NCBI GenBank assembly: GCA_027491555.1
Contig: JAOZGN010000004.1
Coordinates: 1-64,000, forward strand
Source: Thermoproteota archaeon
Lineage (GTDB): Archaea; Thermoproteota; Korarchaeia; Korarchaeales; Korarchaeaceae
Direction: 5' to 3'
Length of the DNA stretch: 64,000 bases
Part shown: positions 49,390-56,847 of the stretch, one piece after another
How positions within the stretch are numbered: the first letter of the stretch is position 1
Layout of the letters: the number at the start of each line of letters is the position of its first letter
Made by a program: the position numbers and the translations under genes
The notes under the pieces: model-generated
Seen by the model: only the letters and a program-made list of their open reading frames with translations
Database searches by the model: none
What the model was told of the DNA's origin: nothing

Positions 49390-50070
49390 ATGATAATCAC
49401 GCTCCTGCTCGGCGGCGTAGTGTTTGATAGAGGCGTCGAGGATCCAAGACTCTTGGAGGAATATAGAGACGTCGTTGTTAACCTCGTGGAGCGGGGAATC
49501 AAGGTTGCCGTAGTCGCCGGGGGTGGGCAGCTAGCGAGGAGGTACATAGGTTTGGCTGAGGGGTTCGGCGCCAACAAGGCCTTCCTCGACGAGATTGGGA
49601 TATCAGCTACGAGGCTGAACGCTGCCGTTATGGTAGCGGCGCTGGGTGACGTCGCGCATCCAAGAGTACCGAAGAGCTACGATGAGGCGGTATGGGCTCT
49701 CAAGGCGAGCCCTGTTGTCGTGATGGGTGGGGTGGCTCCGGCTCAGTCGACCGACGCGGTGGCGGCGGTGATGTCTGAGTTGGTCGGTGCACCTCTCCTG
49801 ATCAAAGCCACGGGCGCACCAGGCATATTTGACCGACCCCCCTCGGAACCGGGCGCCACCCTTTTGGAGAAGGTGTCCTACGAAACCCTCAGAGAAATCG
49901 TGGAAAGGTACAGGTTTGAGCCGGGCGGGTACGAACTCCTGGATCCGATTGCGATCAAGGTCCTCGAGAGGTCGTCCATTCGGTGTATCGTTTTAGATGG
50001 GCTTAGGCCACAGAGCGTGTTGGACGCAGTTGAGGGTAAGAGGGTGGGGACCGTTGTGGGAGGAGATTGA
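49390..50070 (+). CDS. pyrH: UMP kinase family protein, divergent active site
   Basis: Amino-acid-kinase-fold protein resembling archaeal UMP kinase: VAVVAGGGQLARRYIGLAE, FLDEIGISATRLNAAVMVAALG and VVMGGVAPAQSTDAVAA. Two family positions differ: the N-terminal GGS is GGV (LLLGGVVFD), and the VDGVYTADP loop near the phosphate site is APGIFDRPP. It may still be the UMP kinase or have shifted in substrate. 226 aa. TATA-like TTATTTAATGG near 49360. The next gene overlaps its stop by 4 nt. Confidence 0.8.
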   Translation: MIITLLLGGVVFDRGVEDPRLLEEYRDVVVNLVERGIKVAVVAGGGQLARRYIGLAEGFGANKAFLDEIGISATRLNAAVMVAALGDVAHPRVPKSYDEAVWALKASPVVVMGGVAPAQSTDAVAAVMSELVGAPLLIKATGAPGIFDRPPSEPGATLLEKVSYETLREIVERYRFEPGGYELLDPIAIKVLERSSIRCIVLDGLRPQSVLDAVEGKRVGTVVGGD

Positions 50071-50462
50071 TGATGTATACCCGTAAGAGAAAGCCCAAGA
50101 GGCATAGCTGGAAGGCCCGAGCTAGGCCCAGGTTAGAGCTCCCCTTTTCAGCCAGGATCATGTTGGTAGAGGGCATCTACGGAGCCGTAGTGGGCGGGTT
50201 GGCAATCGGGGTGGGGCTCCTAATAGGCGAATTCGGAGTCTGGACAGCGATCCTCTGGATGCTCAGCGCGGAGAGTATCATTCGGCTGTTCTACGGTCTG
50301 CTGATCCTGATCTCCGGATTGATCCTCGCGGTTCCGATTGCGCAGAGAAGGAGGGTCAGGTCGGCTGTCGCGGTCATCGTCGCCATCTTGCTATGGCTTC
50401 TCATCTCTAAGCACTACGGATTCCACCCGATATACTCACTGTTTGGCCCCCTGCCCTACTGA
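50067..50462 (+). CDS. Small membrane protein
   Basis: 131 aa with a very basic N-terminus (RKRKPKRHSWKARARPR) followed by three membrane segments (about 30-55, 72-90, 98-115). By the positive-inside rule the N-terminus should be cytoplasmic. No family recognised. Coupled to the UMP kinase gene by a 4-nt overlap (TTGA). Confidence 0.7.
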   Translation: MMMYTRKRKPKRHSWKARARPRLELPFSARIMLVEGIYGAVVGGLAIGVGLLIGEFGVWTAILWMLSAESIIRLFYGLLILISGLILAVPIAQRRRVRSAVAVIVAILLWLLISKHYGFHPIYSLFGPLPY

Positions 50463-50500
50463 ACTTCGCTTCCAAGCAGGGAACCCTTGATTAAAGAAGG

Positions 50501-50578
50501 TGGTGCTCCGGCCGGGATTTGAACCCGGGTCTGGGGCTCGAGAGGCCCCTATGCTTGGCCTGGCTACACCACCGGAGC
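50501..50578 (-). tRNA. tRNA-Glu (CTC)
   Basis: Acceptor GCTCCGG/CCGGAGC, anticodon arm GGGGC-CTCTCGA-GCCCC (anticodon CTC), T-arm CCGGG-TTCAAAT-CCCGG, CCA encoded. The anticodon stem and T-arm are the same as those of the intron-bearing tRNA-Gly. TATA CTTTTATATAGC (minus strand, 50600-50611) is 28 nt upstream. Confidence 0.94.
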
Positions 50579-50599
50579 CCGACTCCCTCGTAGGAGGTG

Positions 50600-50611
50600 G
50601 GCTATATAAAA
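50600..50611. promoter_or_regulatory. Shared TATA element for tRNA-Glu and the AK6 gene
   Basis: GCTATATAAAAG reads as a TATA box in both directions: 28 nt to the tRNA-Glu 5' end on the minus strand, and about 30 nt to TTG 50636 on the plus strand. It lies inside the apparent N-terminal extension of the AK6 frame, arguing against the earlier start at 50597. Confidence 0.55.
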
Positions 50612-50635
50612 GTTGAACCTCTTGAGCGCCCCGGC

Positions 50636-51205
50636 TTGCCCGTAATCCTAGTCACGGGGGTTCCAGGATCTGGGAAGACCACCATCTCTAGGATCCTAGC
50701 AGAGAGGCTCAACGGGGAAGTGATCGAGCTGAACCAGTTCGCGATCGATAGAGGGCTGGTCCTTGGGACTGATGAGGAGCGAGGAGTTCACATACTCGAT
50801 ATTGAAGGCGTGAGATCTGCTCTGCGCCGGGAGCTCGCGGCGCGGAGAGGCTGGGTGATTGTCTCTACGGCATACCCGGAGGCAGTCCCGTCAGAGCTAG
50901 TGAACATCGTGGTTGTTCTGAGGTGCGATCCGGAGGTGCTCGCAGTGAGGCTTCTCAGTAGAAAGTACGACAAGGTCAAGGTCATCGAGAACCTAGAAGC
51001 CGAGATCGTGAACTTCTGCGGGAGTTCTGCTAGGGAGCACCTAGCCGGAAAGCCCCTATTAGAGCTCGATACCTCGAGGAGTGCGCCTGGCGAGGTAGTC
51101 GAGGAGATCTTTAGAGCTGTTCGGGGCGAGGCCATTCAGAGTTCTCCTATATGCTGGCCAAGAGGGCCACTGGTCGTCCAGAGACTCAGAGCAAGGGATC
51201 CATAG
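50636..51205 (+). CDS. Adenylate kinase AK6/Fap7-family ATPase
   Basis: P-loop NTPase resembling Fap7/hCINAP, which combines adenylate-kinase activity with a role in 18S/16S rRNA maturation. VTGVPGSGKTTISRILAERL is the Walker A region at the very N-terminus. IVSTAYPEAVPSE, LRCDPEVLAVRLLSRKYDKVK and VIENLEAEIV match the LID-like and later elements. 189 aa from TTG 50636, which fits the TATA position. Monocistronic. Confidence 0.85.
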   Translation: MPVILVTGVPGSGKTTISRILAERLNGEVIELNQFAIDRGLVLGTDEERGVHILDIEGVRSALRRELAARRGWVIVSTAYPEAVPSELVNIVVVLRCDPEVLAVRLLSRKYDKVKVIENLEAEIVNFCGSSAREHLAGKPLLELDTSRSAPGEVVEEIFRAVRGEAIQSSPICWPRGPLVVQRLRARDP

Positions 51206-51220
51206 CTCTAAGCCAACCCT

Positions 51221-52906
51221 TCATGGGAGGAGCGAGTGAAAGGATGGAGCGGATTGAGCTAGGGTCGCCATCTCTCTATCTGAAAGAGGAGTGGCGTCGA
51301 TCGAAGGCGGGACCACCGTACACCTGAGTGGAGAGGGCTCGCCCTCCATGATAACGACAGCCTCCCCCGGCCTAAGGGTGAAGATCGAACTTGGGGGGCC
51401 ATCGTCCTCTCCCTTCATCGGGGTGAGGAGGGGCTTCAACGTTTGGAAGTCCCTAGGGGACCCCAGTGCGTGGATTATCTTTATGGCAGAATTCCTCATG
51501 ACGTTTCTCGAGAGAGCGTGGGGGGCTTGGGTGACTATCATCATGCCCACTCCAAACTTCCTCAGCTCGCCGAGCATCTTGTCGACTACCGTGGCGCCCC
51601 TCTCGTCTGAAACCGTTGGGAGGACGCGCTCTCCCTCCTCGACTAGCACAACCTGTCTGAGGGGGGAGCCAAGTCCCCACGCCTTTGCGTGATCGTAAAC
51701 TCGCTTCAGGATGATGTGTACCAGGAGATCTCTCACGGAATCTGACTCCACGCTCCCCAGCAATATGGAGGTCGGCCTGACCAGCTGGCCCAGGTCAGGC
51801 AGCCTCTCAACCAGAAGGTGCGCCCTCCCCTCCCCGTTGACCAGGGGTTCAAGTTTCCTGAGAAGCGCCAGCTTGCTCTCCATCTCTGGACCGCTCCTCT
51901 CTCGGTACTCGGATATTTCGTCCATCAGATCGGCCAGCGTGGGATCTTCGCCCGGACTCACCCTTAGGGCGTTTGAGAGGCACCTGTGGGCTATGAAGGT
52001 CTGGGAGGGGGTAAGGTTGAGGGCGTCTCGCAGAACCTCTACGTAGATGTCTACACCTGAAGGATTGGACGCGAGTCCCTTGAATATGTTCAGGGACGGG
52101 CCGCCGGAAGCGCCAACGATGGCTCCTCCCAACCTAGCTACTAGGCCCGTGTACTCGTTATGATGGTCCAGGATTAAGAAGGGAACTCCATAGTCGGACC
52201 ACAGCCTCTCACAGAGAGCCATCGCGGTGGTGGACTTACCTGAGCCCGTCCTTCCCATCAAGAGTACATGCTTAGATATGAGGCCCACTGGAAGCTTTAC
52301 AGGCCTCCTCCCGCCCTCATATCCAAGGAGAACCGCCGGAGATGGATGCCCCATCCCGGCGCTTGGGAGTCTTAGTCTAGCAGGAGATGAAGCTTCGGGC
52401 CTCCGCCTGGCTCTCAAAAGTTCCGGCCAAGTCCGGCGTCCCATATCAATAACCTCAAGATTGCGCCCCAACACGCTCCGAAGGGCTGACAGAGCTGCCC
52501 TTGCGGAGATGGCTCTATCCTTCCCCTGCTCGCCTATGACGAGGAGAGGGATCGATGGACCACCTGAACCCAGGCGTTGGATCAGGTGCCCCTCAAGTCC
52601 CGTTGCCTCCAGAACTTCGTGAATAAGCGCGATATCCACCTCAGCCTCAGTCTTGGAGTCCTTGGAAGAGAGAGCATACGCATGAAGGATTTCCCTGGTC
52701 CTGCGGGACTGAGACCTAGCGAGAAGCGTGAGGAGCCCGGCGATGAGGCCGGCAGCAGGCAGTAAGTACGGAAGAGCAGTCGTTAGCGTCCAAGTGCTGA
52801 CAGCCCTTGGCGGATGCAGAGTGCCCTTAACCGCTCTTTTCCGCAGCTCATTCAGCACCACTAGGGCCACCATAAGATAGGGGGTCTTGTCGGCCTTATC
52901 TGGCAT
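51221..52906 (-). CDS. Membrane-anchored HerA/VirB4-like ATPase
   Basis: 561 aa. N-terminal hydrophobic segments (about 10-20 and 41-63) anchor the protein. After a ~150-residue region of unclear fold comes the RecA-like motor: Walker A MGRTGSGKSTTA (217-228), ILDHHNEY, Walker B VVLVEEGERV (near 420), sensor IVTQAPHALSRNV, as in HerA and VirB4 ATPases. DNA or protein translocation at the membrane is the family expectation. No NurA nuclease is nearby. Its start overlaps the TFB-like gene by 11 nt, so the two are translationally coupled. Confidence 0.85.
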   Translation of the reverse strand: MPDKADKTPYLMVALVVLNELRKRAVKGTLHPPRAVSTWTLTTALPYLLPAAGLIAGLLTLLARSQSRRTREILHAYALSSKDSKTEAEVDIALIHEVLEATGLEGHLIQRLGSGGPSIPLLVIGEQGKDRAISARAALSALRSVLGRNLEVIDMGRRTWPELLRARRRPEASSPARLRLPSAGMGHPSPAVLLGYEGGRRPVKLPVGLISKHVLLMGRTGSGKSTTAMALCERLWSDYGVPFLILDHHNEYTGLVARLGGAIVGASGGPSLNIFKGLASNPSGVDIYVEVLRDALNLTPSQTFIAHRCLSNALRVSPGEDPTLADLMDEISEYRERSGPEMESKLALLRKLEPLVNGEGRAHLLVERLPDLGQLVRPTSILLGSVESDSVRDLLVHIILKRVYDHAKAWGLGSPLRQVVLVEEGERVLPTVSDERGATVVDKMLGELRKFGVGMMIVTQAPHALSRNVMRNSAIKIIHALGSPRDFQTLKPLLTPMKGEDDGPPSSIFTLRPGEAVVIMEGEPSPLRCTVVPPSIDATPLSDREMATLAQSAPSFHSLLP

Positions 52907-53651
52907 CCCTAGCGGCCTCCAACCCCTGAAGGATTAGTTTAGCGCGTCTGCGGAGCGCGGAAGAACTTACACCAGCAGCTCGAGCTACCACCTCCTGCGT
53001 TATGACCCTGAGACCCAGCGTCTTGGCCGCCAGCCAGACGGCAGCTGCCGCCGTGACTACTGGGCTCTTACCGGCGAGTTCGAACCTGATCGTCTCGCCA
53101 GCCGTCCTGTACAGCTCGAAGGACTTAACATGAAGCCTGTCTAGCGCGACGTCCCACCACTCACCGAACAAGTCGGATAAAGTGGACTGGACGACAGTAT
53201 CTCGCTTTAGAGAAGATATTATCGAGGTTATGTACCTCTGTGCCCCCTTACTGACGGCCGGAGACGACTTGCACACCGAGGATACCTCGCCCACTACGAT
53301 GGCCAGTTTCTTGGGGCTTACCCTTAGCCCTACCCTGGCCGATGCCTGGGAGACGCTCTTCAGAGTTAGGGGCGTTCCGAGAATTCTACTCGCCATGATG
53401 AGAGACGCTAGAAAGACGTATCCTCCTCTTCTCCTGTGGGCGCTTGGGTGTAACTCAGAGACGATCCTCTTAGTCAGCTCCAAGAGCAGGGGAGGCACGC
53501 CTAGTTCGCTCGCTATGTCGGCAAACCATCGAGGCACGCGAGTTCCCCTTTGTCTGGGGAGAGGGTAGTGATGAGCCAAATCAGAGTAGTCTACGTAGGA
53601 ATCTAGACTCGAGAGTGAACGCCGCTCACTGCACGCTGAGGACAAGCCCAC
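52896..53651 (-). CDS. TFB-like cyclin-fold protein lacking a zinc ribbon
   Basis: 251 aa. Two cyclin-like repeats are seen (about 60-150 and 155-250). The second ends GKSPVVTAAAAVWLAAKTLG with ITQEVVARAAGVSSSALRRRAK, the DNA-binding helix-turn-helix of TFB repeat 2. There are no CxxC pairs, so the zinc ribbon and B-reader that contact RNA polymerase are absent. It might bind DNA or TBP without recruiting polymerase. GTG 53651 is 31 nt from TATA GCATATTTACC. Overlaps the HerA-like gene by 11 nt. Confidence 0.8.
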   Translation of the reverse strand: MGLSSACSERRSLSSLDSYVDYSDLAHHYPLPRQRGTRVPRWFADIASELGVPPLLLELTKRIVSELHPSAHRRRGGYVFLASLIMASRILGTPLTLKSVSQASARVGLRVSPKKLAIVVGEVSSVCKSSPAVSKGAQRYITSIISSLKRDTVVQSTLSDLFGEWWDVALDRLHVKSFELYRTAGETIRFELAGKSPVVTAAAAVWLAAKTLGLRVITQEVVARAAGVSSSALRRRAKLILQGLEAARDAR

Positions 53652-53704
53652 CCCTTATGTGAGCGTTGAGGGTAAATATGCGTATCCCAACTAGTACAAT
53701 TTAC

Positions 53705-53731
53705 ATGAAAATTTCAGAAAATTTTTGAGTG
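53705..53731 (-). terminator. AT-rich terminator region
   Basis: On the minus strand, runs of T (CAAAAATTTTCTGAAATTTTC) follow the stop of the gene at 53736. This AT-rich island stands out in a GC-rich window and also lies upstream of the TFB-like promoter. Confidence 0.45.
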
Positions 53732-53735
53732 GGGA

Positions 53736-54104
53736 TCAAGACCTGGCTGAAGCGATGTCTCTCACCAGGAGGTAGACTTCATCTCCTCTTGAGAACCCTG
53801 CGAGGTCGGGCGCCGCGCCCTTGAACTCTAGTATCACCAAGAGACCGTACGCAGATGCCCGGAGAGCGTTCTCTCCCGACTGATAGACCACGGTGCTCAT
53901 GAGAAGGTCTCTCTCCCCCGGAGAGGGTCTTTCTGTGGTCAGAAGAGCTTCGCCGGCAAACTTCTCGGGAAGTCTCTTGGCGAGATCAAGCGGGACCTCC
54001 ACCAAGAGGGTTCCCTCCATGGGAGATTCGACCGAGAACTTCAGAATGACCACTCCTCCGATCGGATCATCCTTCTTGTCAATTAGCTTGATGCGAAGCT
54101 CCAT
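53736..54104 (-). CDS. Hypothetical protein, beta-rich
   Basis: 122 aa, not recognised. Beta-strand character throughout (GGVVILKFSVESPMEGTLLV, LLVILEFKGAAPDL, DEVYLLVRDIA). No signal peptide, membrane helix or catalytic motif. ATG 54104 has a TATA-like AATAACTTTTAG about 30 nt upstream. It lies just upstream of the TFB-like/HerA pair on the same strand, separated by a terminator-like tract. Confidence 0.65.
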   Translation of the reverse strand: MELRIKLIDKKDDPIGGVVILKFSVESPMEGTLLVEVPLDLAKRLPEKFAGEALLTTERPSPGERDLLMSTVVYQSGENALRASAYGLLVILEFKGAAPDLAGFSRGDEVYLLVRDIASARS

Positions 54105-54184
54105 CGTCCGCCCCTCTCACCCTCCGGACTAAAAGTTATTGGACGGGCGCAACGGTTAGACAGCTTGAAGGCATAGCGTTTGGG

Positions 54185-54517
54185 ATGGGAAGTCTCCCGC
54201 TAGACGACCTACTCTGGGCTCACGTCATGTTCAAGAGAAAGCTTCGAGAGGAACTGCTGGGGTCTAGCCAGTCCTTAGACCTCCAGGCGCTCGTTGAGGC
54301 GGCCCTCGTGACTGCAGAGGCGGCATCCTATGTCGTCAGCGCTCGAATGAGAATCCGCCAGATCCTGGCGATGGTGAAGGAACTGACGCCACCTACGGGT
54401 GAAAACCTGAAAGAGGCACTCATCCAGCTTTCCCGGACCTTAACGCAGGTGGTCAGCGAGGCCGTTGAGGAGGCGCTCAGGGCGCCCCCGAGGGCTTTGA
54501 GTGCTACTCCCCCTTAG
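54185..54517 (+). CDS. Hypothetical small helical protein
   Basis: 110 aa, predicted helical (LWAHVMFKRKLREELLG, LVEAALVTAEAASYVVSARM, IQLSRTLTQVVSEAVEEAL). Not recognised. Divergent from the beta-rich gene and convergent with the PRC-barrel gene, overlapping its end by 14 bp. Confidence 0.6.
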   Translation: MGSLPLDDLLWAHVMFKRKLREELLGSSQSLDLQALVEAALVTAEAASYVVSARMRIRQILAMVKELTPPTGENLKEALIQLSRTLTQVVSEAVEEALRAPPRALSATPP

Positions 54518-54788
54518 TCGCTATGTAGAGCTTGAGGAGGCGCTCGTCGACCACTATCATCTCGCGGATGTACTTCACCGTGGAGTAGGGGATTAGAACG
54601 TGCCCCTCCCGGTCCCTCTTCAGCTTCTTGGTCAGTGAGCCGGCCGCGCCCTTTGCTTCTTCCACAACGAGAGAGATGGCCTTCCCTGACAGCTCGTCGA
54701 CCACTAAGTCGACGACCTCCCCCAGCACAAGGCCTCTGTCTGTGATAACCCCCCGCCCACCCAACCTACTGACAGAGTACTTAGCCAC
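54504..54788 (-). CDS. PRC-barrel domain protein
   Basis: 94 aa from GTG 54788, preceded by GGGAGGTAAC 8 nt upstream; the longer frame runs into the tRNA-Val gene and is not used. A PRC-barrel fold is suggested by GRGVITDRGLVLGEVVDLVVDELSGKA and HVLIPYSTVKYIREMIVVDERL. Such small proteins occur in archaea in RNA metabolism and near division genes; function here unknown. Immediately downstream of tRNA-Val(GAC). Confidence 0.75.
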   Translation of the reverse strand: MAKYSVSRLGGRGVITDRGLVLGEVVDLVVDELSGKAISLVVEEAKGAAGSLTKKLKRDREGHVLIPYSTVKYIREMIVVDERLLKLYIATKGE

Positions 54789-54830
54789 GGACCTGTTACC
54801 TCCCGACCCTCGATCAGGCTTACCTATTAG

Positions 54831-54906
54831 TGGTGGGCCGGGTGGGACTCGAACCCACGACCTCCGCCTCGTCAAGGCGGCGTCATAGCCGCTAGACCAC
54901 CGGCCC
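54831..54906 (-). tRNA. tRNA-Val (GAC)
   Basis: Acceptor GGGCCGG/CCGGCCC, anticodon arm CCGCC-TTGACGA-GGCGG (anticodon GAC), T-arm GTGGG-TTCGAGT-CCCAC, CCA encoded. TATA CGTTTATTATTCG (minus strand, about 54928-54940) lies 28 nt upstream. No intron. Confidence 0.95.
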
Positions 54907-54950
54907 AGCGGGGGGACTTGTGGCCAGGCGAATAATAAACGTTAGGGCCA

Positions 54951-55190
54951 TCAGCGACCGGCCACCTTCAGGAGATCTTCGATCAGGGCCAGAGATCTTA
55001 AGAGCGAGTTCAGCTCTGCACGGAGTCTTCTGGGAGAGTCGGAGGATAAGACGAATGTTAGCTGGCCCTGCTCAACGGAAGGTTTGGGCAGGAAGGCGTC
55101 CGGAGAGAGGACATCCTGAATCAGCGCGACGACGTGGGCGGGCGCCTCGACGAACAATTTGACGGTATACCTGCCGGTCAATGGCGTCAC
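54951..55190 (-). CDS. pcc1: KEOPS complex subunit Pcc1
   Basis: Small dimerisation subunit of KEOPS, which makes the t6A modification of tRNA. 79 aa with the Pcc1 pattern: YTVKLFVEAPAHVVALIQDV at the start and SPRRLRAELNSLLRSLALIEDLLK at the end. Overlaps the Brix-domain gene by 4 nt. End of the exosome superoperon. Confidence 0.88.
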   Translation of the reverse strand: MTPLTGRYTVKLFVEAPAHVVALIQDVLSPDAFLPKPSVEQGQLTFVLSSDSPRRLRAELNSLLRSLALIEDLLKVAGR

Positions 55191-55750
55191 CCAAATTCCA
55201 CGAGCGTGCGCAGAAAGAGCCTCGGACCAACTTCCTTTGCCCCTCTAATGCCGGTCAAGTAGAAGCTGGCCGCCAGCCGGGAATCGAACTCTCTGACCCA
55301 GAGAATCACATCTGAGTCGGGGAGTTCTCTTGCCTCGTTCGCCTCAATGACCCCCTCGACCCCCAACCCTACCGCGAAAGCAGAGGCATACTCGGCGCGA
55401 TCCTCGCCGGACTGGTAAGCCACGGCGAGGTCCAACACCTTTGGGATCCTCTCAGGCTTTTTGCCGTAGAGCTCCCTCCTTAAGGTCACCCCCTCGAGTA
55501 TCACGTGGGCTGCAGCCGGTCTGATTGTGGCGACAGACGCCTCGTAGAACCTCAGTCCGCCGGGGTTCCCCTTCTTCTCAGTGACCACGAGTACTCTGCT
55601 GAGTCCATGCTTGATAGCCTCGACTCTCAGATCATCTAGGCTCTTCTTGCCGCGGTTCACCCGGACAGCTCGGGGTATCACATGAGAGAGGTCCCGAATG
55701 AACGTTCGGGTTCTCTGAGAGGGGCCCCTTGAAGTCGTTATGAGGATCAA
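55187..55750 (-). CDS. Brix-domain ribosome biogenesis protein (Imp4-like)
   Basis: 187 aa. ILITTSRGPSQRTRTFIRDL is the Brix sigma-70-like motif at the N-terminus, followed by VLVVTEKKGNPGGLRFY and LTGIRGAKEVGPRLFLRTL at the C-terminus. Archaeal Imp4/Brix proteins assist rRNA processing. Overlaps Pcc1 by 4 nt and follows L37Ae by 13 nt. Confidence 0.92.
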   Translation of the reverse strand: MILITTSRGPSQRTRTFIRDLSHVIPRAVRVNRGKKSLDDLRVEAIKHGLSRVLVVTEKKGNPGGLRFYEASVATIRPAAAHVILEGVTLRRELYGKKPERIPKVLDLAVAYQSGEDRAEYASAFAVGLGVEGVIEANEARELPDSDVILWVREFDSRLAASFYLTGIRGAKEVGPRLFLRTLVEFG

Positions 55751-55763
55751 GGGGGACCCTGCC

Positions 55764-56024
55764 TCAGCGTCCGGTCACCCTGGCGAGTCCAGCCTCGGCT
55801 GTTGTGGACACTGAGGTCCTGGGCTCCCACGCGCCCCCAGCAAACTCAAATCCGCACTTCTTGCACTTCCAAACCCCGAGCCTGGCCCTCTTCAGGGTCT
55901 CCGCGCCGCATTTGGGGCACTTGTAGGTGGCCTTGCTCTTGGCCAAGACAGCCTCGTACTGCCTCCTAATCCTCAGTCCGTACCTAGGCGTCCTCAGCTT
56001 TGCCATGGGCGGCCTCTTGGGCAC
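55764..56024 (-). CDS. rpl37ae: Ribosomal protein eL43 (L37Ae)
   Basis: 86-aa zinc-ribbon large-subunit protein. RYGLRIRRQYEAVL precedes CPKCGAETLKR and CKKCGFEFAGGAW. It starts at GTG 56024, one base after the rrp42 stop; ATG 56006 is an alternative. In many archaea Rpo12 follows here; in this genome that gene is at 4.5 kb and a Brix protein takes its place. Confidence 0.95.
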   Translation of the reverse strand: MPKRPPMAKLRTPRYGLRIRRQYEAVLAKSKATYKCPKCGAETLKRARLGVWKCKKCGFEFAGGAWEPRTSVSTTAEAGLARVTGR

Positions 56025-56025
56025 T

Positions 56026-56847
56026 TCAGACCAACCCTCCCTGCTCCCTGAGGATCCTCTCTACCTCCGGGTACTTGGAGCGTGCTATCGATATCGCCCT
56101 TTTAATCTCATCTACCCTGAAGGAGCCGTGCCTCTTCTGTATTGAGCAGACCCTACCTGACGAGTCTATCGATATCGTGAGGGCGGCGTCTGAGACTAGC
56201 TCCTCCTCCAGCGTGGGGTCTAGCATCAGGGCGTCGCCTATCTTGATGAATGTGAAGGTTATCGGGAGGTCTCTGAGCGGGAGGTCAAACGTCTCCTCCT
56301 TCACGATCATCTCCCCCCCCTCGGTCACCTCCACCACCGGTATCTTCGTCCTGGAGAGGGCCACCAGCGAGCCGAGGGCGAAGGCGTCGATTATGTTCCC
56401 GTCGTGGTCGAGGGCGTACATGTCCAAGAAGATCATGTACACCAGCTCTCCAGACTTTATCGCGAGGGCCTCCATGTCGATGGCGTTCGATCCCCTCAGG
56501 GCCCTGTCTACAACCCTAGCCATCTCGATCGCGTTCTCGTCGGGCGGCCCCGGCTCGAACGTGGGTGAAGCCAACGGGAGTAGCTCGACGTTAGATATCA
56601 AGACCCCCTTGTCGGGCGTGTCTGGGAACGGGGTTCCAACGTCGGCCTTGACGCCGACGAGCACCTGCGTGGCGCCCAGGGAGACCCAAGCCTCGCCCTC
56701 CGCCTTGGTGAAGGTCCCGGGCCTTATCTTGATCTCTCGAATCTCGTCAAAGGCCCGCCCATCCTTCCTCTGACCGCTGGCGGCCAGCTCCCTGATGTAT
56801 CCACCGACCAGCTCGGCAGTTATTCTCTCGTCGAGCACCTCATTCAC
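56026..56847 (-). CDS. rrp42: Exosome complex subunit Rrp42
   Basis: Non-catalytic RNase PH-like subunit of the hexameric ring. DGRAFDEIREIKI, VSLGATQVLVGVKADVG, LYMIFLDMYALDHDGN and DPTLEEELV are typical. 273 aa. Overlaps rrp41 by 8 nt, and together they form the 3'-5' RNA-degrading exosome ring. Confidence 0.96.
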   Translation of the reverse strand: MNEVLDERITAELVGGYIRELAASGQRKDGRAFDEIREIKIRPGTFTKAEGEAWVSLGATQVLVGVKADVGTPFPDTPDKGVLISNVELLPLASPTFEPGPPDENAIEMARVVDRALRGSNAIDMEALAIKSGELVYMIFLDMYALDHDGNIIDAFALGSLVALSRTKIPVVEVTEGGEMIVKEETFDLPLRDLPITFTFIKIGDALMLDPTLEEELVSDAALTISIDSSGRVCSIQKRHGSFRVDEIKRAISIARSKYPEVERILREQGGLV

